Positions 8,871 to 17,201 of a DNA stretch of 64,000 nt are shown in pieces (positions within the stretch are counted from its first letter, which is position 1; each line of letters begins with the position of its first letter). The notes beneath the pieces are model-generated. The model saw nothing but the letters and a program-made list of their open reading frames with translations, had not been told where the DNA came from and did no database searches. This stretch comes from Chloroflexota bacterium. GTDB lineage: Bacteria > Chloroflexota > Limnocylindria > Limnocylindrales > CSP1-4. The stretch spans positions 1 through 64,000 of the forward strand of contig VBFZ01000026.1 in NCBI GenBank assembly GCA_005880805.1, in the 5' to 3' direction. Made by a program: the position numbers and the translations under genes.

Positions 8871-8918
8871 GTTGGTCGCGCGCGGGCGTTGGTCGCGCGG
8901 GCGTTGGTCGCGCGGGGC
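8871..8918. repeat. Tandem repeat, three copies of about 15 bp
   Basis: Three head-to-tail copies of the unit GTTGGTCGCGCGGGC (small length changes in copies one and three) lie in the 150-base gap between the XRE-cupin gene and the GHKL gene. The repeats are outside any gene. Confidence 0.85.
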
Positions 8919-8925
8919 TGCCTCG

Positions 8926-9588
8926 TCAGAAGTTCGGCGGCGAGATTGCGGACACGATCTCCGCCTGCTCGTCGCCGAGCGCGCGGGCCTTGTGGGGCAG
9001 GCCCGAGTCGTAGTAGATCGAGTCGCCCTCATTGAGCTCGTACTCCACGTCGCCGACCTGGATCGCCACGCGCCCGCGCAGGACCAGCGCGCACTCCTCA
9101 CCTTCGTGCGCCATCGCGGCGCTGTCGAGCCCGGGGAGGAGACGCACGATGATCATCTCGATCTTGTGGCGGACGTCGGGCGAAACCAGCTCATACGAAA
9201 CCGGCGCGCCGGGTGGCCGGATGACCTTCCGTGACTCCCTGCGGACCACGAGGCCGTTCTCCTCCGGAGCGGTGAACAGGAGGAACACGGGCACCTCGAG
9301 CGCGGCCGCGATCGAGCGGAGGACCAGCAGCGAGGGATAGGCGAGCCCGCGCTCCACGCTGCTCAGGAAGCTTCGCGTGATGCCCACGCGGCCGGCCAGG
9401 CCGGAGAGGGTCAGCCCGCGTTCTGTTCGGAGGGCCCGGATCCGGCGGCCGAGCTGGTCGTCGCGCTGGACGGCTGCTGCGCCCTGGCCTGCGGTCCCGC
9501 TCCGGCGTCCTGGACCGCGACGCGGACGCGCGGCAGGGATCGGTGTCGGTTCACCGGGAACGCGCCCCTGCCCCGTGGTCGCGGCCAT
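8926..9588 (-). CDS. XRE-family regulator with C-terminal cupin
   Basis: A 220-residue transcription factor. The XRE helix-turn-helix is at about residues 45-100 (LGRRIRALRTERGLTLSGLA, ITRSFLSSVERGLAYPS), followed by a cupin sensor domain (HEGEECALVLRGRVAIQVGD, GDSIYYDSGLPHKA). The ATG at 9588 has an AGGGGG site and was preferred over an upstream start that would add an unconserved extension. HTH-cupin proteins of this layout bind small carboxylates, amino acids or polyamines. It is the last gene of the ortAB-ABC operon, 28 bases after the LLM oxidoreductase, so it probably controls that operon. Confidence 0.9.
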   Translation of the reverse strand: MAATTGQGRVPGEPTPIPAARPRRGPGRRSGTAGQGAAAVQRDDQLGRRIRALRTERGLTLSGLAGRVGITRSFLSSVERGLAYPSLLVLRSIAAALEVPVFLLFTAPEENGLVVRRESRKVIRPPGAPVSYELVSPDVRHKIEMIIVRLLPGLDSAAMAHEGEECALVLRGRVAIQVGDVEYELNEGDSIYYDSGLPHKARALGDEQAEIVSAISPPNF

Positions 9589-9616
9589 GAACGACCCCCT
9601 AGCCGGAGTGCCCGCC

Positions 9617-10648
9617 TCAGCGGACGGCGACGTCGACCGGCCGGGTCTCCGTGCCGTATTTGCGCGCGAAGTATGGCAGAACCTCATCGCGGCAAACGCG
9701 CGCGACGATGTCCGGATCGGGGCTCATGTCCGCCCAGATGATGTGGTCGCAGCCGGCCTCGATGAACGCCTCGAACCGGCGAATGATCTCCTCGCCGGAG
9801 CTGGCCACGCAGAAGGCGGCCAGGAGCGCGTCGTCCTTGACGAGGAGCGCGCGCTGCTCGATGACGCGCGGATCCTGGATGAACGTGTAGGCCTCCGGGA
9901 TCAGCAGCCCGCCGTACACGCGCGCGCCTTCCAGCGCCTGCTCCATGCTCGGGTGGTAGGAGGTGCTGACCCAGGCGGACCGGAAGCCCTCCGGCGTCCG
10001 CCGGCCGGCCTCGCTGGCCCCTCGCTCGAACGCCGGGGCGAGGACATCGTGATGGACGGATGGCGGCACGCCGACCGCCACGTAACCATCCGCGAGCCGG
10101 CCCGCATTGGCCGCCATCTTCGGGCCACCGGCGGCGCAGATGATCGGGATGCGCCGGTCCGGCTTCTGATAGAGGTAGAAGAACGAGTCGAAGTAGCGGC
10201 CCTCGTGGCGGAAGTAATCCGGCTCCTCCCAGGCGCGGCGAATGAGGCCGATCGCCTCGACCAGCCGGTCGATCCGCTCGCGCAGCGGTGGCCAGACGCC
10301 TGTGGTCGTCTTCTCGTTCATCGCCTCCCCGGTCCCCACGCCGAGAGCGGTCCGGCCCGGGTACAGCAGCTCGAGGGTCGCCATCTCGATCGCCACGTCG
10401 ATGGGCTGGTGCCGGACCCCGATCGGCGGGATGACCATCGGCCCGACCACCGCGCGCTCGGTGTTCGCCAGGAAGGCGGTGAGCGTCGCCCAGATGCCGG
10501 CGCTGTGGCCCGAGCTGTGCTGCCAGGGCAGGGTGTGGTCGCCCTCCCAGATGTGGGTGAAGCCCGCCTCCTCCAGGTCGCCGACGCGACGCACGTTGTC
10601 GCGCACGTCGTGGCAGAGGCACTCCGGGGAGATGCCGAAGGTGACCAT
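9617..10648 (-). CDS. LLM-class flavin (F420/FMN)-dependent oxidoreductase
   Basis: A 343-residue luciferase-like monooxygenase-fold enzyme. Family features are EEAGFTHIWEGDH near the N-terminus, LELLYPGRTALGVGTGEAMNE, and IICAAGGPKMAANAGRLADGY around residue 180. These enzymes use F420 or FMN to oxidise or reduce alcohols, sugars phosphates or imines. The ATG at 10648 has a GGGAGGA site and overlaps the stop of the SnoaL-like gene as ATGA, showing coupling. Its substrate is unknown, though it may supply the redox step of the amino-acid pathway encoded by the operon. Confidence 0.88.
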   Translation of the reverse strand: MVTFGISPECLCHDVRDNVRRVGDLEEAGFTHIWEGDHTLPWQHSSGHSAGIWATLTAFLANTERAVVGPMVIPPIGVRHQPIDVAIEMATLELLYPGRTALGVGTGEAMNEKTTTGVWPPLRERIDRLVEAIGLIRRAWEEPDYFRHEGRYFDSFFYLYQKPDRRIPIICAAGGPKMAANAGRLADGYVAVGVPPSVHHDVLAPAFERGASEAGRRTPEGFRSAWVSTSYHPSMEQALEGARVYGGLLIPEAYTFIQDPRVIEQRALLVKDDALLAAFCVASSGEEIIRRFEAFIEAGCDHIIWADMSPDPDIVARVCRDEVLPYFARKYGTETRPVDVAVR

Positions 10649-11067
10649 CACGTTCCTCCCACGGGCAGGCCGAGCTGCTGGAACAGCGACGCCGAGTCGT
10701 AGTAGACGATCTCGCGGGTGAACAGCTCGCCGTTGTGCTGGTAGACCGAGCAGGCCTTGATCCGGAACTGGCGGCCCGTCGGCGCGTGCCCGAGGAACTC
10801 GCCTTCGTGCGTCCCGATCAGGTCGTACTCCGCGACCACCGTCCGCTCGTCGCCCGCGACGCAGTGGCTGACCTCGATGTGGAGGTCCGGGAAGCCGCGG
10901 TAGAAGACGGCCATGAAGTCGCGCATCTCGGCCTTGCCCCGACACGGTTGCGGCACGGAGACGTCCTCGAAATAGACGTCGTCGGTGTAGTAGGCGAGGA
11001 CGGCCTCGAGATCGCCCCGACTCAGGTCGGCGATCTCGTCAAGGACAGCTTGGCGAGGGTCCTGCAT
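10648..11067 (-). CDS. SnoaL/NTF2-like protein
   Basis: A 139-residue SnoaL-like polyketide-cyclase fold protein (YYTDDVYFEDVSVPQPCRGKAE, FRIKACSVYQHNGELFTREIVYYD). The fold binds small ligands and can be catalytic or purely accessory. A GGAGG site lies 9 bases upstream of the ATG. The gene overlaps the amidohydrolase gene by 29 bases upstream and the LLM oxidoreductase gene by ATGA downstream, so it is inside the operon. No specific reaction can be assigned. Confidence 0.82.
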   Translation of the reverse strand: MQDPRQAVLDEIADLSRGDLEAVLAYYTDDVYFEDVSVPQPCRGKAEMRDFMAVFYRGFPDLHIEVSHCVAGDERTVVAEYDLIGTHEGEFLGHAPTGRQFRIKACSVYQHNGELFTREIVYYDSASLFQQLGLPVGGT

Positions 11068-11992
11068 AGGGCACAGCCTCCGGCAATCCGAGCAGGCGCA
11101 CCGCGGCGCCTCCGAAGAAGCTCTGCTCGTCGCTCTCGGTGATGAAGGGCTCCATGTCGTGGCGCTCCGTGTACTCGCGGACTCGCCCGAAGAACTCCTT
11201 CCCCGTGTCGAACGGCACGTACGGGTAGTCCGTGCCCCACAGGAAACGGTTGAAGACGCCGAGCTTCTTGGCCCATGTCCAGATCTGGGCGACTCGCCAG
11301 AGGGGAGCGGACTCGGCCCAGAACGCGAAGTCGCCGTAGATGTGCTCGAACTTGGCCATGAAGTGCATCGTCTCTTCGGCCCAGGCGAAGCCGACGTGGC
11401 CGATGACGAGCTTGAGATTCGGGAAGTCGACCATCACGTCCTCGAGGTAGAGGGGATAGTCGTACGCGAGCATCTTGCCCTTCGGGAACATGCTCCATCC
11501 GGTGTGCGTGATGATCGGCACGCCCATCGCCTCGGCGGCCTCGAAGAGCGGCCAGATCCGCCGGTCGTTGAGAGCCACGTAGTTGTAGGAGGGCAGCATC
11601 TTGAGGCCCGTCAGACCTTGCTCCTTGATGCCCCGCTCGAAGCGGCGGACCTCGGCGTTGCCACCGATGGGGTTGGCGGTAAAGAAGCCGTACAGACGGT
11701 CCGGCCAGCGCTGGACGAGCGACTGGGCGTAGGCGCCGTTCTCGGGGTCATACGCATCCCAGGGCACGTAGCCGACTCCCAGCACGAACGCCCTGTCGAT
11801 GCCGGCGGCATCCATGTCGGCGATCAGGCGTTCACCCGGGACGCAGAAGTCCTCGGGCTGCCACGGCTTGCCGGTGTGCCAGCAATCCTGGCCGCGGAAC
11901 ATGTTCACGTAGAACTCGCCGAGCTTGCGTGGGAAGTCCACGTCGAACCGCTGCATGTGCGTGTGGGTGTTGATCACGAGTCCGTCGGCCAT
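11039..11992 (-). CDS. Amidohydrolase-2 family metal-dependent hydrolase/decarboxylase
   Basis: A 317-residue TIM-barrel amidohydrolase of the ACMSD-like group. The metal-binding pattern is seen as INTHTHMQRF (HxH) near the N-terminus, IITHTGWS around residue 170, IGHVGFAW and the terminal-strand aspartate in WGTDYPY. Such enzymes hydrolyse or decarboxylate small carboxylic acids. A GGAGGA site precedes the ATG at 11992. The gene is 37 bases downstream of the D-aminoacylase homologue, in the same operon. Confidence 0.88.
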   Translation of the reverse strand: MADGLVINTHTHMQRFDVDFPRKLGEFYVNMFRGQDCWHTGKPWQPEDFCVPGERLIADMDAAGIDRAFVLGVGYVPWDAYDPENGAYAQSLVQRWPDRLYGFFTANPIGGNAEVRRFERGIKEQGLTGLKMLPSYNYVALNDRRIWPLFEAAEAMGVPIITHTGWSMFPKGKMLAYDYPLYLEDVMVDFPNLKLVIGHVGFAWAEETMHFMAKFEHIYGDFAFWAESAPLWRVAQIWTWAKKLGVFNRFLWGTDYPYVPFDTGKEFFGRVREYTERHDMEPFITESDEQSFFGGAAVRLLGLPEAVPYAGPSPSCP

Positions 11993-12029
11993 GGCTTCCT
12001 CCGTGTGCTGGTGACTCCTTCGTTCGTGC

Positions 12030-13685
12030 TCAGGCGTCCGGGCCGCCCCGGCGGACCACCTGCCCCGCTCGTGCCGCGCTGTCGACCACGCCGTCGCGGA
12101 CGACCGGCGAGCCGTTGACGAGGACGTGCTCGATGCCGGCCGGGGCGGCGCTCGGCTGCCGGTAGGTCGTCCGGTCGTCGACCGTCCGCGGGTCGAAGAC
12201 GACGACGTCCGCGAAGTTGCCCTCCCGAAGGGTGCCCCGCTTGCGCAGCCCCACCCGCTGGGCGGGCAGTGACGTCGACTTGCGGACTGCCTCCTCGAGG
12301 CTGAACAGGCGGCGCTCGCGGACGAAGTGGCCGAGGACGCGGGGGAACGTCCCGTAGGCTGCGGGGTGGGGCTTGCCGCGGCCGGTCAGGATCGCGTCGC
12401 TCTCGGCCGCCCCCAGCGGGTGCCGGAGCAGCTTTTCCAGCCCGGCCTCCTCCTCGAGCTCGCCCGACACGCCGAAGTAGAGGGCCATCGCATGGCCGTT
12501 CTCCTCGAGCACGAGGTCGGCGGCGACGTCGAACGGGTGGACGCCCCTCGCGTCGCCGATCTCCGCCAGGGAGCGACCCTCCAGCGGCTTGTTGCGCTCG
12601 CTCTCGACCCACATGATCGAAACGTTCTGCCAGCCGGTCGCCTCGACGAGGTTGTGCGGCCAACCGCCTGGCGTCCAGCACGGCCAGCCAGGCACGTCCT
12701 CCTCGATGGAACGGCGGATCCGCGCACGCACTTCGTTGTCGCGGAGTCGCTCCAGGAGCCCGTCGACGCCGCCGGCGAGCGCCCAGGGCGGGAAGATCGC
12801 GAGCAGCGTTGTGTTCGCAGCAATGTACGGGATGACATCGAAGCCGCTGTCGACGCCCCGCTCGCGGGCTCCCTCGTGCAGCTCGATGATCGCGTCGATC
12901 TTCGGCCAGTTCGGCCGCCCGAACGCCTCGATGTGCGAGTGCTGCGCGGGTACGCCGTTGACCTCTCCGACACGGATCACCTCCTTCGTCGCGGGAAGGA
13001 GCGTCTCGCTCGAACCACGGATGTGGCTGGCGTACAGCGCGCCGAACGGCTCGAGCTCGGCGGCCAGGTCTTCGATTTCCTCGGGCGGAGCGAAGATCCC
13101 CGGCGCATACAGCAGCCCGCTCGAGAGGCCCCAGGCCCCTTCCTCGAGCGCCTTGCGCAGCTGGTCGCGCATGCGGGTGCGCTCGTCGGGCGTGAGCTGG
13201 CGGCCCTCGAACCCGACCTCGTGGATTCGCAGCGCGCCATGGGCCACCAGCGGGACGACGTTGAACATCGTCCCGTGCTGGTCGAGGTAGTCCAGGTATT
13301 CGCCAAAGCCGGTCCACCCTGAGGGCAAATCGCCCGCGCGCAGGAAGGTCGTGTAGCTCTCGAGCTGCGCCCGCGTTGCCGGGTTGATCGGGGCGGGAGA
13401 GTACCCGCAGTTCCCCGTGACGAGGGTGGTGATGCCCTGCCCGGCGAACGGCGCAAGGGTGTCACCGTGCGTCGAGTCCGCCAGGACGAAGTCGCTGTGG
13501 GAGTGGATGTCGATGAAGCCGGGCGCGACGACTCGATCGGTGGCATCGATCTCGAGCTCGCCGCGCCCGTCACCGAGGCGGCCCACGGCCGCGATCTTCC
13601 CGTCCGAGATGCCAAGGTCGGCCGGGAACCAGGGGTTTCCGGTTCCGTCGACGACCCGGCCGTTTCTGATGACGACGTCGAACAT
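12030..13685 (-). CDS. N-acyl-D-amino-acid deacylase family amidohydrolase
   Basis: A 551-residue amidohydrolase of the D-aminoacylase group: IRNGRVVDGTGNPWFPADLG, DIHSHSDF (HxH metal site), GNCGYSPAP (the cysteine ligand of D-aminoacylases), WGLSSGLLYAPG, and YGTFPRVLGHFVRERRLFSLEEAV. These enzymes release D-amino acids from N-acyl derivatives. The region that normally reads SDG before the HP motif reads ILTGRGKPHP here, so the usual catalytic aspartate appears to be absent; the reaction may differ. A GAGGAGG site precedes the ATG. It follows the substrate-binding-protein gene in the operon. Confidence 0.9.
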   Translation of the reverse strand: MFDVVIRNGRVVDGTGNPWFPADLGISDGKIAAVGRLGDGRGELEIDATDRVVAPGFIDIHSHSDFVLADSTHGDTLAPFAGQGITTLVTGNCGYSPAPINPATRAQLESYTTFLRAGDLPSGWTGFGEYLDYLDQHGTMFNVVPLVAHGALRIHEVGFEGRQLTPDERTRMRDQLRKALEEGAWGLSSGLLYAPGIFAPPEEIEDLAAELEPFGALYASHIRGSSETLLPATKEVIRVGEVNGVPAQHSHIEAFGRPNWPKIDAIIELHEGARERGVDSGFDVIPYIAANTTLLAIFPPWALAGGVDGLLERLRDNEVRARIRRSIEEDVPGWPCWTPGGWPHNLVEATGWQNVSIMWVESERNKPLEGRSLAEIGDARGVHPFDVAADLVLEENGHAMALYFGVSGELEEEAGLEKLLRHPLGAAESDAILTGRGKPHPAAYGTFPRVLGHFVRERRLFSLEEAVRKSTSLPAQRVGLRKRGTLREGNFADVVVFDPRTVDDRTTYRQPSAAPAGIEHVLVNGSPVVRDGVVDSAARAGQVVRRGGPDA

Positions 13686-13732
13686 GGCCTCCTCGGGCGT
13701 TTCGATCGCGTGCCTTCTCCAGAGGTAGATGA

Positions 13733-13756
13733 GGTGCGCGGCCGAAGCCGCGCGCC
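13733..13756 (-). terminator. UUCG-tetraloop hairpin after substrate-binding-protein gene
   Basis: On the minus strand a 10-bp stem (one G-T pair) closes a TTCG tetraloop directly after the stop of the ABC substrate-binding-protein gene. It lies inside the operon, before the amidohydrolase gene. Such hairpins typically protect the binding-protein mRNA 3' end or partly terminate transcription. Confidence 0.6.
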
Positions 13757-13757
13757 G

Positions 13758-15224
13758 TCAGAACCCGGGGTTGGCCTTCAGGAAGGCGTCGATCTCGGCC
13801 TGGGCCTTCTTGTGTTCGGCCGCCGGATCGGAGCCATGGAACGCGGCCGAAACGGCAGCCTCCACGACGTCCGAGATCTTCTGGTACGCGGCACGCGTGC
13901 CGTACCGATTGCCCTTGAACTCCTGCTGCTTGAAGGTGACCTCGACGGCCGGCTTGTCGGCAGCCGGAATCGAGGCGTCGGTGTACGGCGCGGTGTACGA
14001 GGGGTAGCCACTCTCGTCGGCGGCCTCGAACGTGTGGAGCTCCTCGCGGCGCGTCAGCAGCCCGAGCTGTGTCGCGGCGTTGGAGTAGTGCTTGATGAGG
14101 TCGAGCGCGGCCTCCTTGTAGGGGCTGGTCTTGGGGATGCCGAAGCACTCGCCGACGAACTGGCCGCCCGACTGGGGCAGGCTGCCGCCGTAGCCGGGGA
14201 TGATCGAGACCTCGACCGGATCGCTGCCCAGCGCCGACAGGTTCGGGTCGCGGGCCTCGTACCAGATGTGCTGGTAGTCGATGATCATCGCGGCCTTGCC
14301 GCCCAGGAAGACCTTCTTCGCCTCGACGTCATAGATGCCCCACGGCGACTCGATGACGTCCTTGGGCATGGTCGGCAGGAGCTCGATCATGTCCTTCGTG
14401 GCCTTGATCGCGATGGGGTCGTCGAACTTCACCTCGCCGTTGGGTCCGTACAGGTCACCGCCATTGAGGTGGTACCACACGCACCACTTGGGGAACAGGT
14501 AGAGCGGCGCCCAGCCGTCCACGTAGCCGTACGTGTCGCCCGACCGGAACTTCTTCGCCGCCGCCTGGAAGTCGGCGTACGTCTTCGGGATCGCGACGCC
14601 GGCGTCCGCGAACATCTTCTTGTTGCAGTACAGGACGTAGGTGTAGACGTTGCTCGGCAGGCCGTACCACTTGCCGCTGGCCGACTTGCCGGCCTCGATG
14701 GCGACCTTCAGCATGCCGCTCTCGTCGACGGTATGGCCGAGGTCGGCGAGTGGCGTCAGGTACTTCTCGTAAAGGTCGACCCACGCGCGCCAGAGATACG
14801 CCACGTCCCAGCTCTCGCCGCCGCTTTCGAACGCGGGAGTCAGCTTCAGCGGGAGCGGCCCGAAGGCCTCGCGGGTGAATTCCACCTTCACGCCGGTCCG
14901 CTTCTCCCAGTCGGGCGTGACCATCGCGTAGAAGCCGGTGTGGTTCGCGAGCAGGACCTTGAGCGGCCGCGTGAGGTTGAATGAAGGCGCGGTCGACGCG
15001 GCAGCACTGGGGGATGGGCTCGCGGCGGCAGAGGCCGCCGTGGATGCGGCAGGCGATGGACTGGCCGCCCCGGAACACGCGGCGAGCGCGGCGCCGATGC
15101 CGGCGAAGGCGCTGCCCTGCAGGAACCGCCGGCGGGTGATGTCCCTCGTCAGCATGTCGTTGAGCTGGCTCGGCCCTTGTTTGTGCTCGTCCATGACTTC
15201 CTCCTCGATCACTGGCGTATCCAT
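13758..15224 (-). CDS. ABC transporter substrate-binding lipoprotein (family 1)
   Basis: A Tat-exported lipoprotein of up to 488 residues. The N-terminus has the twin-arginine motif TRRRFLQG and a lipobox ALAAC, followed by a serine/alanine/proline linker. The rest is an extracellular solute-binding family 1 fold (RTGVKVEFTREAFGPLPLK, WYGLPSNVYTYVLYCNKKMF, GGKAAMIIDYQHI). It delivers ligand to the two permeases just upstream. Two starts are equally supported: ATG at 15224 and ATG at 15194, each with its own copy of the same GAGGAGGAAGTC ribosome binding site. Confidence 0.93.
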   Translation of the reverse strand: MDTPVIEEEVMDEHKQGPSQLNDMLTRDITRRRFLQGSAFAGIGAALAACSGAASPSPAASTAASAAASPSPSAAASTAPSFNLTRPLKVLLANHTGFYAMVTPDWEKRTGVKVEFTREAFGPLPLKLTPAFESGGESWDVAYLWRAWVDLYEKYLTPLADLGHTVDESGMLKVAIEAGKSASGKWYGLPSNVYTYVLYCNKKMFADAGVAIPKTYADFQAAAKKFRSGDTYGYVDGWAPLYLFPKWCVWYHLNGGDLYGPNGEVKFDDPIAIKATKDMIELLPTMPKDVIESPWGIYDVEAKKVFLGGKAAMIIDYQHIWYEARDPNLSALGSDPVEVSIIPGYGGSLPQSGGQFVGECFGIPKTSPYKEAALDLIKHYSNAATQLGLLTRREELHTFEAADESGYPSYTAPYTDASIPAADKPAVEVTFKQQEFKGNRYGTRAAYQKISDVVEAAVSAAFHGSDPAAEHKKAQAEIDAFLKANPGF

Positions 15225-15236
15225 GACTTCCTCCTC
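15190..15236 (-). repeat. Duplicated ribosome binding site and start codon
   Basis: The 17-base block at 15190-15206 is repeated identically at 15220-15236. Read on the minus strand, each copy is a GAGGAGGAAGTC site followed by ATGGA. The copies are 30 bases apart and in frame, so the binding-protein gene has two equivalent translation starts. Confidence 0.85.
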
Positions 15237-15264
15237 CGAAGTCGGTGTTGCCGTCCGTGGCCGC

Positions 15265-16266
15265 CTACTTGACGGCCCCTTCGCCGAGTCCGCGGATGAG
15301 ATAGCGCTGCATCAGGAGGGCGATCGTCAGGACCGGCAGCGAGGCGATCAGCCCGGCCATCGACAGCTGGGGTTCGATTCGGTTGATGGGATCCATGAGG
15401 TTCACGATCGCGGGCGCGAGCATCGGGGTGCTGCCCACGTAGAGCACCTTGGAGACCAGCAGGTCGTTCCAGGACAGTACGAACCCGAACACCGCGGCGG
15501 TCACCACGCTGGGCACCGTCAGCGGCAGGACGACCCGGCGCAGCGCCTGCAGCCGGCTGGCGCCGTCGATTCGCGCGGCGTGCTCGAGCTCGGGCTCGAC
15601 GCCCTCGAACGTCCCGATCAGGATCCACGTGACCAGCGGGACGGTGAGCGCGATGTGACCGATCGCCATCCCGGGCAGCGTGTCGATCAGGTGAAGGCCC
15701 TTGAAGATCGCGACGAGCGGCACGAGGATCGCGACGCCCGGCAGCATGTAGGCGATCATCACGGCGGTGTACGTCGCGCTTCGGGCGGGAAACCGAAGCC
15801 GGGCAATCGCGTAGGCCCCCAGGGTCCCGAGCAGCGTCGTGACAATCGCGGCTGTTGTTGAGACCAGCAGGCTGTTCCGCAGTCCTTCCTCGAAGTACGG
15901 GATCCGCATCAGCTGGTCGAAGGCGACCGTCGTCGGGCTCGGCGGGATCACGTGCGGTCCGGTGAGCAGGTCGACGCGCCGCTGGAAGGCCCCGAGCACC
16001 ACGACGAACCCGAACGGCACGACGATCACGACCAGGACGCCGATGGCCAGGATCCAGGCCACGACGCGCGCGCCCAGGTCCTGGCGGAGCGCGTTGAGGC
16101 CCTGCCACAGGAGCGCGAGGCCGGCCAGCGTGGCCACGGCCCAGGCCCAGAACGGAAAGCCGAACGGTCGCGCGATCTGCAGCAGCTCGAGGAGCGCGGC
16201 GGCGAGGACGAGGCCGCCGCCGGCGACGGCGGCTGCTCGAGCCAGGCGCGGATCGGACGCGTTCAC
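15265..16266 (-). CDS. Carbohydrate-type ABC permease (MalG-like)
   Basis: A 333-residue inner-membrane permease with about eight hydrophobic segments, two more than usual at the N-terminus (residues 10-70). The EAA loop characteristic of the family is seen as EHAARIDGASRLQALRRVVLP. The GTG start at 16266 overlaps the stop of the partner permease as GTGA, which decides the start; the frame continues upstream but only as noncoding readthrough. It pairs with the upstream permease and the ATPase to form the importer. Confidence 0.92.
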   Translation of the reverse strand: MNASDPRLARAAAVAGGGLVLAAALLELLQIARPFGFPFWAWAVATLAGLALLWQGLNALRQDLGARVVAWILAIGVLVVIVVPFGFVVVLGAFQRRVDLLTGPHVIPPSPTTVAFDQLMRIPYFEEGLRNSLLVSTTAAIVTTLLGTLGAYAIARLRFPARSATYTAVMIAYMLPGVAILVPLVAIFKGLHLIDTLPGMAIGHIALTVPLVTWILIGTFEGVEPELEHAARIDGASRLQALRRVVLPLTVPSVVTAAVFGFVLSWNDLLVSKVLYVGSTPMLAPAIVNLMDPINRIEPQLSMAGLIASLPVLTIALLMQRYLIRGLGEGAVK

Positions 16267-17201
16267 GACAGGATCGACCTCGCTCGACCCCTGGTGAGCA
16301 GCAGGGCGAGCACGACCACAAAGCCCGTGACGATGTACGCCAGGACGGCCCCGTACCCGAAGTCGGTCTGCTCGAAGGTCGTCTTGAACGTGTAGAAGTA
16401 GACGTTGTAGGTGGAGTAGCGGCCGGGTCCGCCGCCTGTGAGCGCGAAGATCAGGTCGAAGAGCTGGACCGTGATCAGGACCTGAATGATGATCGCGGCC
16501 ACGATCGTCGGCCGCAGGAAGGGCAGCACCACGTAACGGAAGCGCCGCCAGCGACTCGCCCCATCGATGCGCGCCGCCTGGATCGTCTCGTTGGGGAGGT
16601 ACTGCAACGCGACGAGGAACATGAGCGCGAGGAGAGGCATGGTCTTCCAGATGTGGATGGCCGTGAGCATGTAGAGCGTCCCGGGCACGCCGCCCAGGAA
16701 GATCGGCGACTGGTCGACGAGCCCGGCGTTCACGAGCCACTGGCCCAGCAGTCCCCGCCGGGAGTCGAGGAACCACTGGAACATCGCGGCCACGACCACC
16801 GGCGGTAGCGCCCAGGGGATGAGCAGAGCGGCGCGGACGATGCGCCGGCCGGGGAATCGCTCGTTCAGGACGAGGGCGACGCCGAGGCCGACCAGGACGC
16901 CCAGCACGGCCGCCGGGATCACGTACATCAGGGTCTGGACGACGGCCTGGCTGAAGATCGGGTCGGACGCGATCCTGGCCCAGTTCGCAAGACCCACGAA
17001 CGCGCCGAGCTGGCCGGGCGCGGCACCCCGCCCCGACACCGTGAGAAGCAACGAGTAGAGGACCGGGTAGCCGACCAGTCCGACGAACAGCAGCGCCGTC
17101 GGCACCAGGAACAGCAGCGCGTAGGCCTGGCTCTCGCGGCGGATCGACAGCCGGCTGAACCGGTTGCCCATCGTCCGCGCGGTGGCGACGCCGGACGCCA
17201 T
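16263..17201 (-). CDS. Carbohydrate-type ABC permease (MalF-like)
   Basis: A 312-residue permease with six predicted membrane segments. The EAA loop reads QAARIDGASRWRRFRYVVLP around residue 210, and LIFALTGGGPGRYSTYNVYFY is typical of sugar ABC permeases. The ATG at 17201 overlaps the stop of the ATPase gene as ATGA. With the MalG-like partner it forms the membrane channel of the importer. Confidence 0.93.
   Translation of the reverse strand: MASGVATARTMGNRFSRLSIRRESQAYALLFLVPTALLFVGLVGYPVLYSLLLTVSGRGAAPGQLGAFVGLANWARIASDPIFSQAVVQTLMYVIPAAVLGVLVGLGVALVLNERFPGRRIVRAALLIPWALPPVVVAAMFQWFLDSRRGLLGQWLVNAGLVDQSPIFLGGVPGTLYMLTAIHIWKTMPLLALMFLVALQYLPNETIQAARIDGASRWRRFRYVVLPFLRPTIVAAIIIQVLITVQLFDLIFALTGGGPGRYSTYNVYFYTFKTTFEQTDFGYGAVLAYIVTGFVVVLALLLTRGRARSILS

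Noticed and set aside
8871..8918. CRISPR array
   Set aside because: The repeats are contiguous, without spacers, and no cas genes occur.
5425..9234. A 1269-codon plus-strand open frame
   Set aside because: It is antisense to the FAD oxidoreductase, GHKL and regulator genes, has no recognisable domain and is the usual stop-poor shadow in GC-rich DNA.
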